10,209 nt of DNA from AWTP1-13 sp039808585 (lineage in GTDB: Bacteria; Pseudomonadota; Alphaproteobacteria; Rhizobiales; Hyphomicrobiaceae), in NCBI GenBank assembly GCA_039808585.1, contig JBDHTJ010000176.1, positions 1 to 10,209 on the forward strand, read 5' to 3'. The notes below the pieces were generated by a model. The model searched no databases. It was not told the origin of the DNA and saw only the letters and a list, made by a program, of their open reading frames with translations. The position numbers were made by a program, and so were the translations under genes. Each line of letters begins with the position of its first letter. Positions within the stretch are counted from its first letter, which is position 1. Shown here one piece after another: positions 7,031 through 10,209 of the stretch.

Positions 7031-7042
7031 TTGGGGGATGCC

Positions 7043-8590
7043 ATGGACGAATTAAATCTGGAGCTCGCATCGCGGCTTGATTTCATGGAACTCGATGCCG
7101 AGGCGCGCGCGATGCTGCGTGAGCTGAGGCCGCTTATCGAGCGTGCCATCGGCCCCAGCCTGGCGCGCTTCTACGCCAAGGTGAAAAGCAATCCGGAGAC
7201 AGCCCGCTTCTTCCGCGACGACAGCCATATTGCGCACGCCAAAGGCAAACAGCAGCAGCACTGGAACGCCATCTCATCGGGTGATTTCAACGCGGACTAT
7301 GCCCGGCGGGTGACGGCGATCGGCAATGTGCATGCGCGCCTCGGCCTCGAGCCACGCTGGTACGTGGCCGGTTACGCTCTGGTGGCCGAGGATCTGATCG
7401 GCGCGCTTTTGTCGGAGCGGCCGACGGGCCTGTTCCGCGGCCGCCAGTCCAACGCGCAGACGGCACGCATGGCGGGGGTGCTGGTCAAGGCGATCTTGCT
7501 CGACGTGGAGCTTTCGATCTCGACCTACCTCGCAGCCATCGACGAGCGCCGCAAGGTGGCGGAGGCCGCGCGCGCCAAGGCCGAGGCGGAACAGCAGGAG
7601 GCCATGACCGCGATCGCCGAGGGTCTGAAGAAGCTCGCTGCCGGCGACATGACGGTGCGGATCGACACGGCGCTCGCGCCGCAGTTCGAAACCGTGCGCG
7701 ATGACTTCAATACGACGCTCGCCCGCCTGCAGCAGGCCATGGAAACGGTGCGCGACAGTGCCACCACAATCACCCAGGGCACGCGCGAGATCACCGCTGC
7801 TGCCGACGACTTCTCCAGGCGCACCGAGCAACAGGCCGCGAGCCTGGAGCAGACTGCCGCGGCGCTCGACGAGATCACCGCCACCGTGAAGCGCGCCGCC
7901 GACGGCTCGCGCCAGGCGCAGGAGGTGGTCACGGATGCCAAGCGCAATGCCGAGGACGCAGGCGTCGTGGTGCGCATGGCTGTGGAGGCCATGGGCAGCA
8001 TCGAGCACTCCTCCTCGCAGATCAGCCGCATCATCGGTGTGATCGACGAGATCGCCTTCCAGACCAATCTGCTGGCGCTCAATGCCGGGGTCGAGGCGGC
8101 ACGGGCCGGCGATGCAGGCCGCGGCTTCGCGGTGGTGGCCTCTGAAGTGCGGGCGCTCGCCCAGCGCTCGGCGGAGGCTGCGCGCGAGATCAAGGAGCTG
8201 ATCTCGACATCGGCCGCTCACGTGGCCCAGGGCGTGGACTACGTGGGGCGTACGGGCAAGTCGCTCGAGAAGATCATGGCCCAGGTGCTCGACATCAATG
8301 ACGTCGTGACCAACATCGCCTCGGGCGCGAAAGAGCAGGCGACGGGGCTGCACGAGGTGAACACGGCCGTCAACCTGATGGATCAGGCGACGCAGCAGAA
8401 TGCGGCGATGGTGGAAGAGAGCACGGCGGCAAGCCACTCGCTCATGCAGCAGGCCGCGGAACTGCAGCAGCTGATCTCGACGTTCAAGCTGGCTCAGGCG
8501 GCCGCTGCGATGCGGGCGAGCGAGATGGTAGCAAGGCGCCCCGCTCCTTCCGCCGCCCAGCCGAAACGGCTTGCCGGGAAGCGAGGCTAA
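7043..8590 (+). CDS. Globin-coupled methyl-accepting chemotaxis transducer (HemAT-like)
   Basis: Soluble chemotaxis receptor predicted to bind O2 through heme and signal to CheA/CheW. It has 515 residues and no signal peptide or membrane helix. The protoglobin sensor spans about 15-165. The proximal heme histidine is H97 in IGNVHARLGLEPRWY, and the likely distal tyrosine is Y44 in SLARFYAKVKSNPE. A coiled linker and HAMP-like segment follow (about 165-235, LAAGDMTVRI). The MCP signalling domain runs from about 240 to 480, with the hairpin tip around 334-370 (EIAFQTNLLALNAGVEAARA, then GDAGRGFAVVASEVR). Glu/Gln-rich adaptation helices are near 262-285 and 430-460. The C-terminus (PKRLAGKRG) lacks a CheR-tethering pentapeptide. 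GGGGGA at 7033-7038 supports ATG 7043 over an in-frame ATG at 6995, which would add 16 residues including the second direct repeat. No other che genes are in the window. Confidence 0.93.
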   Translation: MDELNLELASRLDFMELDAEARAMLRELRPLIERAIGPSLARFYAKVKSNPETARFFRDDSHIAHAKGKQQQHWNAISSGDFNADYARRVTAIGNVHARLGLEPRWYVAGYALVAEDLIGALLSERPTGLFRGRQSNAQTARMAGVLVKAILLDVELSISTYLAAIDERRKVAEAARAKAEAEQQEAMTAIAEGLKKLAAGDMTVRIDTALAPQFETVRDDFNTTLARLQQAMETVRDSATTITQGTREITAAADDFSRRTEQQAASLEQTAAALDEITATVKRAADGSRQAQEVVTDAKRNAEDAGVVVRMAVEAMGSIEHSSSQISRIIGVIDEIAFQTNLLALNAGVEAARAGDAGRGFAVVASEVRALAQRSAEAAREIKELISTSAAHVAQGVDYVGRTGKSLEKIMAQVLDINDVVTNIASGAKEQATGLHEVNTAVNLMDQATQQNAAMVEESTAASHSLMQQAAELQQLISTFKLAQAAAAMRASEMVARRPAPSAAQPKRLAGKRG

Positions 8591-8614
8591 AGATTAGGCA
8601 GGCTCTCGAGGCAG

Positions 8615-9595
8615 CTAGCCCCAGAGTGACGGCTCGGGCGGAAACACGGTGCTTCCTTCATAGCGCAAGGCCGGCTGCCGGTCGCGCGCCAGGAGAAGCG
8701 GGCCGTCGAGATCGACCCACTGGGCCTGCTGCGCCAGCAGCATCGCAGGCGCCATGGCGAGGGAAGTCGCCACCATGCAGCCCACCATGATGCGCAGCCC
8801 GCGTAGGCGGGCTTCGCGTGCCAGTTCCAGCGCCTCTGTGAGGCCGCCAGTCTTGTCGAGCTTGATATTGACCGCATCGTAGCGCGACGCGAGGCGGGCA
8901 AGATCGGCGCGCGTGTGCAGGCTCTCGTCGGCACAAACGGGAACGGCGCGCTGGATCTGCGCCAGCGCCGCGTCGGCAGCCGCAGGAAGCGGCTGCTCCA
9001 CCAGCTCGAGGCGGGCCTCGGCCGCAACCTGCATCAGCGGCGCGAGAAGGTCGGGCGTCCAGGCCTCGTTGGCATCGGCGACGAGGCGGGCGACAGGACA
9101 TTCGGCACGCACCGCGCGCATGCGCGCGGCATCGCCTTCTCCGCCCAGTTTCAGCTTGATGAGGGAAAGTCCTCGCGCCACCGCTGCGGCGGCCGAGGCT
9201 GCCATCTCCTCCGGCGAGCCGAGACTGACGGTGTAGCAGGTGGTCTGTGGGGCTGGCGCCGACAGGCCGGCGATTTGCGCAACCGTGCGGCCCGACCGCT
9301 TTGCCTCCAGGTCCCACAGCGCGCAGTCGAGTGCATTGCGCGCGGCTCCCGCAGGCATGCCGGCGAGCAGGCCGGCGTGGGTCGCGAGAAAGGGCGCGAA
9401 GGCCTCGATCGATTGCACAACGCTATCGATGGACTCGCCATAGCGCGCGTAGGGCACGCATTCGCCGCGCCCGGCATGAGCGCCGTCGCTGACGGTGGCG
9501 ACCACCACCTTCGCCTCTGTCTTGGCGCCGCGCGAAATGACGAAGGCCTGGGCAAGGGGCCAGGTCTCGACGGCGACTGAAACGGAAAGGGGCAT
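8615..9595 (-). CDS. Dipeptide epimerase (L-Ala-D/L-Glu epimerase type), enolase superfamily
   Basis: Enolase-superfamily enzyme of the muconate-lactonizing subgroup, predicted to epimerise the alpha carbon of Ala-Glu dipeptides so that murein-derived L-Ala-D-Glu can be used. It has 326 residues with an N-terminal capping domain (about 1-115) and a TIM barrel. The KxK motif is K147/K149 in LIKLKLG. Metal ligands are D174 (ADANEAW), E200 (EQPL) and D223 (CADES). The opposite catalytic lysine is K245 in NIKLDKTGG. The eighth strand carries DLD at 295-297, the DxD pattern that binds the substrate amino group in Ala-Glu epimerases (E. coli YcjG, B. subtilis YkfB). The motif set argues for a dipeptide epimerase over muconate cycloisomerase or o-succinylbenzoate synthase, though other dipeptide specificities are known. 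It lies 51 bases downstream of the next minus-strand gene, probably in one transcript, and converges with the transducer gene with a 24-base gap. Confidence 0.9.
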   Translation of the reverse strand: MPLSVSVAVETWPLAQAFVISRGAKTEAKVVVATVSDGAHAGRGECVPYARYGESIDSVVQSIEAFAPFLATHAGLLAGMPAGAARNALDCALWDLEAKRSGRTVAQIAGLSAPAPQTTCYTVSLGSPEEMAASAAAAVARGLSLIKLKLGGEGDAARMRAVRAECPVARLVADANEAWTPDLLAPLMQVAAEARLELVEQPLPAAADAALAQIQRAVPVCADESLHTRADLARLASRYDAVNIKLDKTGGLTEALELAREARLRGLRIMVGCMVATSLAMAPAMLLAQQAQWVDLDGPLLLARDRQPALRYEGSTVFPPEPSLWG

Positions 9596-9646
9596 GAACA
9601 GGCGTCCGTCGATGGCGCTGCGGGCGGCTTGCGCCAGGCTGCGCGC

Positions 9647-10209
9647 CTACATCAGGCGCCCGCTGGCGTGGGCGAGGAAGAGATAAACGCGGCCGCTGTC
9701 GGAGATGAGGTGCGCCTGAACGGCGCGGCCGGTTGGATCCTTCTGCTCCATGTCCCGCACGATCGCCTCGAAGTCGGCAAGGAACATGTCGACGGTGCGA
9801 CGGAACTCGGCGTCGCCCTGGTAGCGCTGGCTCACTTCCTCGAACGTGTTCCGGCCTTCGGCGGTGTAGATGCTGCGCACCATGATGCCGCGCTGGCCGG
9901 CACGGTAGCGCGACCAGATCGCTGCCGCGGTGTTGGGATCAAGCGCGCGTGCAATGCCTTCGAGGTTGATGACGGGGCCGCGCGGCGAGCCGTCGTCCGT
10001 CGTGTGCGAGGCGCGCTTCAAGAGATCGGTGAGGGACCAGGCAGAGTTCGGGTCGTGGGAAGGCATCGGCCCTGCGGGCGCAGGGGCCGGGGCGGGGGAC
10101 ATCGCCGCTTGCGGCGGCGCATAGGGCTGCTGGTGCTGCGCGGCGGTGTAGGCCGAGGTGAGCGACACCTGCGAATGCGGATGTTGCTGCGCCGCGTGGG
10201 GCTGCTGCG
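9647..10209 (-). CDS. C-terminal part of a hypothetical protein, perhaps a Rhizobiales growth-pole coiled-coil protein
   Basis: The frame is open to the right edge, so the start lies outside or is the internal GTG at 10168. The part nearest the edge is rich in Gln, His, Pro and Ala (for example HQQPYAPPQ and a PAPAPAPAGP run), looks disordered and continues beyond the GTG, which favours a longer protein. A compact domain of about 115 residues follows: NLEGIARALDPNTAAAIWSR, then YRAGQRGIMVRSIYTAEGR, then FRRTVDMFLADFEAIVRDM, ending HLISDSGRVYLFLAHASGRL. From memory this resembles the C-terminal domain of very large coiled-coil proteins of Rhizobiales (often misnamed kinesin-like or apolipoprotein-like; growth pole ring protein in Agrobacterium, RgsE in Sinorhizobium). 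That link is unverified. No catalytic motif or membrane segment is visible. The stop TAG is 51 bases ahead of the epimerase start. Confidence 0.6.
   Translation of the reverse strand, partial: QQPHAAQQHPHSQVSLTSAYTAAQHQQPYAPPQAAMSPAPAPAPAGPMPSHDPNSAWSLTDLLKRASHTTDDGSPRGPVINLEGIARALDPNTAAAIWSRYRAGQRGIMVRSIYTAEGRNTFEEVSQRYQGDAEFRRTVDMFLADFEAIVRDMEQKDPTGRAVQAHLISDSGRVYLFLAHASGRLM

Noticed and set aside
8591..8614. The 24-base gap between the convergent transducer and epimerase genes, as a shared terminator
   Set aside because: No GC stem with a T-run on either strand could be found; the genes may rely on Rho or read into each other.
8915..9580. Plus-strand open frame of 221 codons antisense to the epimerase gene
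   Set aside because: It lies wholly opposite a gene with a full set of catalytic motifs and has no recognisable domain.

Overview
The window (about 10.2 kb, GC-rich) reads as chromosomal DNA of an alphaproteobacterium, most likely Hyphomicrobiales (Rhizobiales). The evidence is a short prolyl-tRNA synthetase without the large editing insertion, the alphaproteobacterial order proS-lolC/E-lolD, and at the right edge a protein whose C-terminus resembles the tail of large coiled-coil proteins of polar-growing Rhizobiales. The assignment rests on recalled family features; no database search was run. No mobile element, CRISPR array, tRNA or rRNA was found.

Layout. Positions 1-489 hold no convincing protein gene. 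There is a strong hairpin at the left edge whose T-run lies on the minus strand, then a hairpin-rich stretch that could be a minus-strand small RNA, then the proS leader. On the plus strand follow proS (490-1836), a good intrinsic terminator (1847-1875), and a 240-base gap with a near-perfect GC palindrome just ahead of the next ribosome binding site. Next come lolC/E (2078-3373) and lolD (3383-4093), 9 bases apart, which together encode the inner-membrane machine that releases outer-membrane lipoproteins. About 540 non-coding bases follow, including a very strong terminator (4477-4508) nearly 400 bases beyond lolD. Then come an ACT-less threonine/serine dehydratase (4632-5639) and an MFS transporter (5692-6888), probably one operon.

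An AT-rich gap (6889-7042) carries two near-identical -10-like blocks and a 10-bp direct repeat with a 20-bp period. Behind it lies a soluble globin-coupled chemotaxis transducer (7043-8590), a predicted oxygen sensor. Two genes face it on the minus strand: an L-Ala-D/L-Glu-type dipeptide epimerase of the enolase superfamily (8615-9595) and, 51 bases upstream of it, the C-terminal part of a protein that runs off the right edge (9647-10209).

How they fit together. Most genes are housekeeping or metabolic: translation, lipoprotein export, amino-acid deamination, uptake or efflux, oxygen taxis, murein peptide recycling. I do not see a defence island or a clearly new multi-gene system. The observations most worth testing are in non-coding DNA: the two terminator-ended intergenic stretches as small-RNA candidates, and the repeat array in front of the oxygen-sensor gene.
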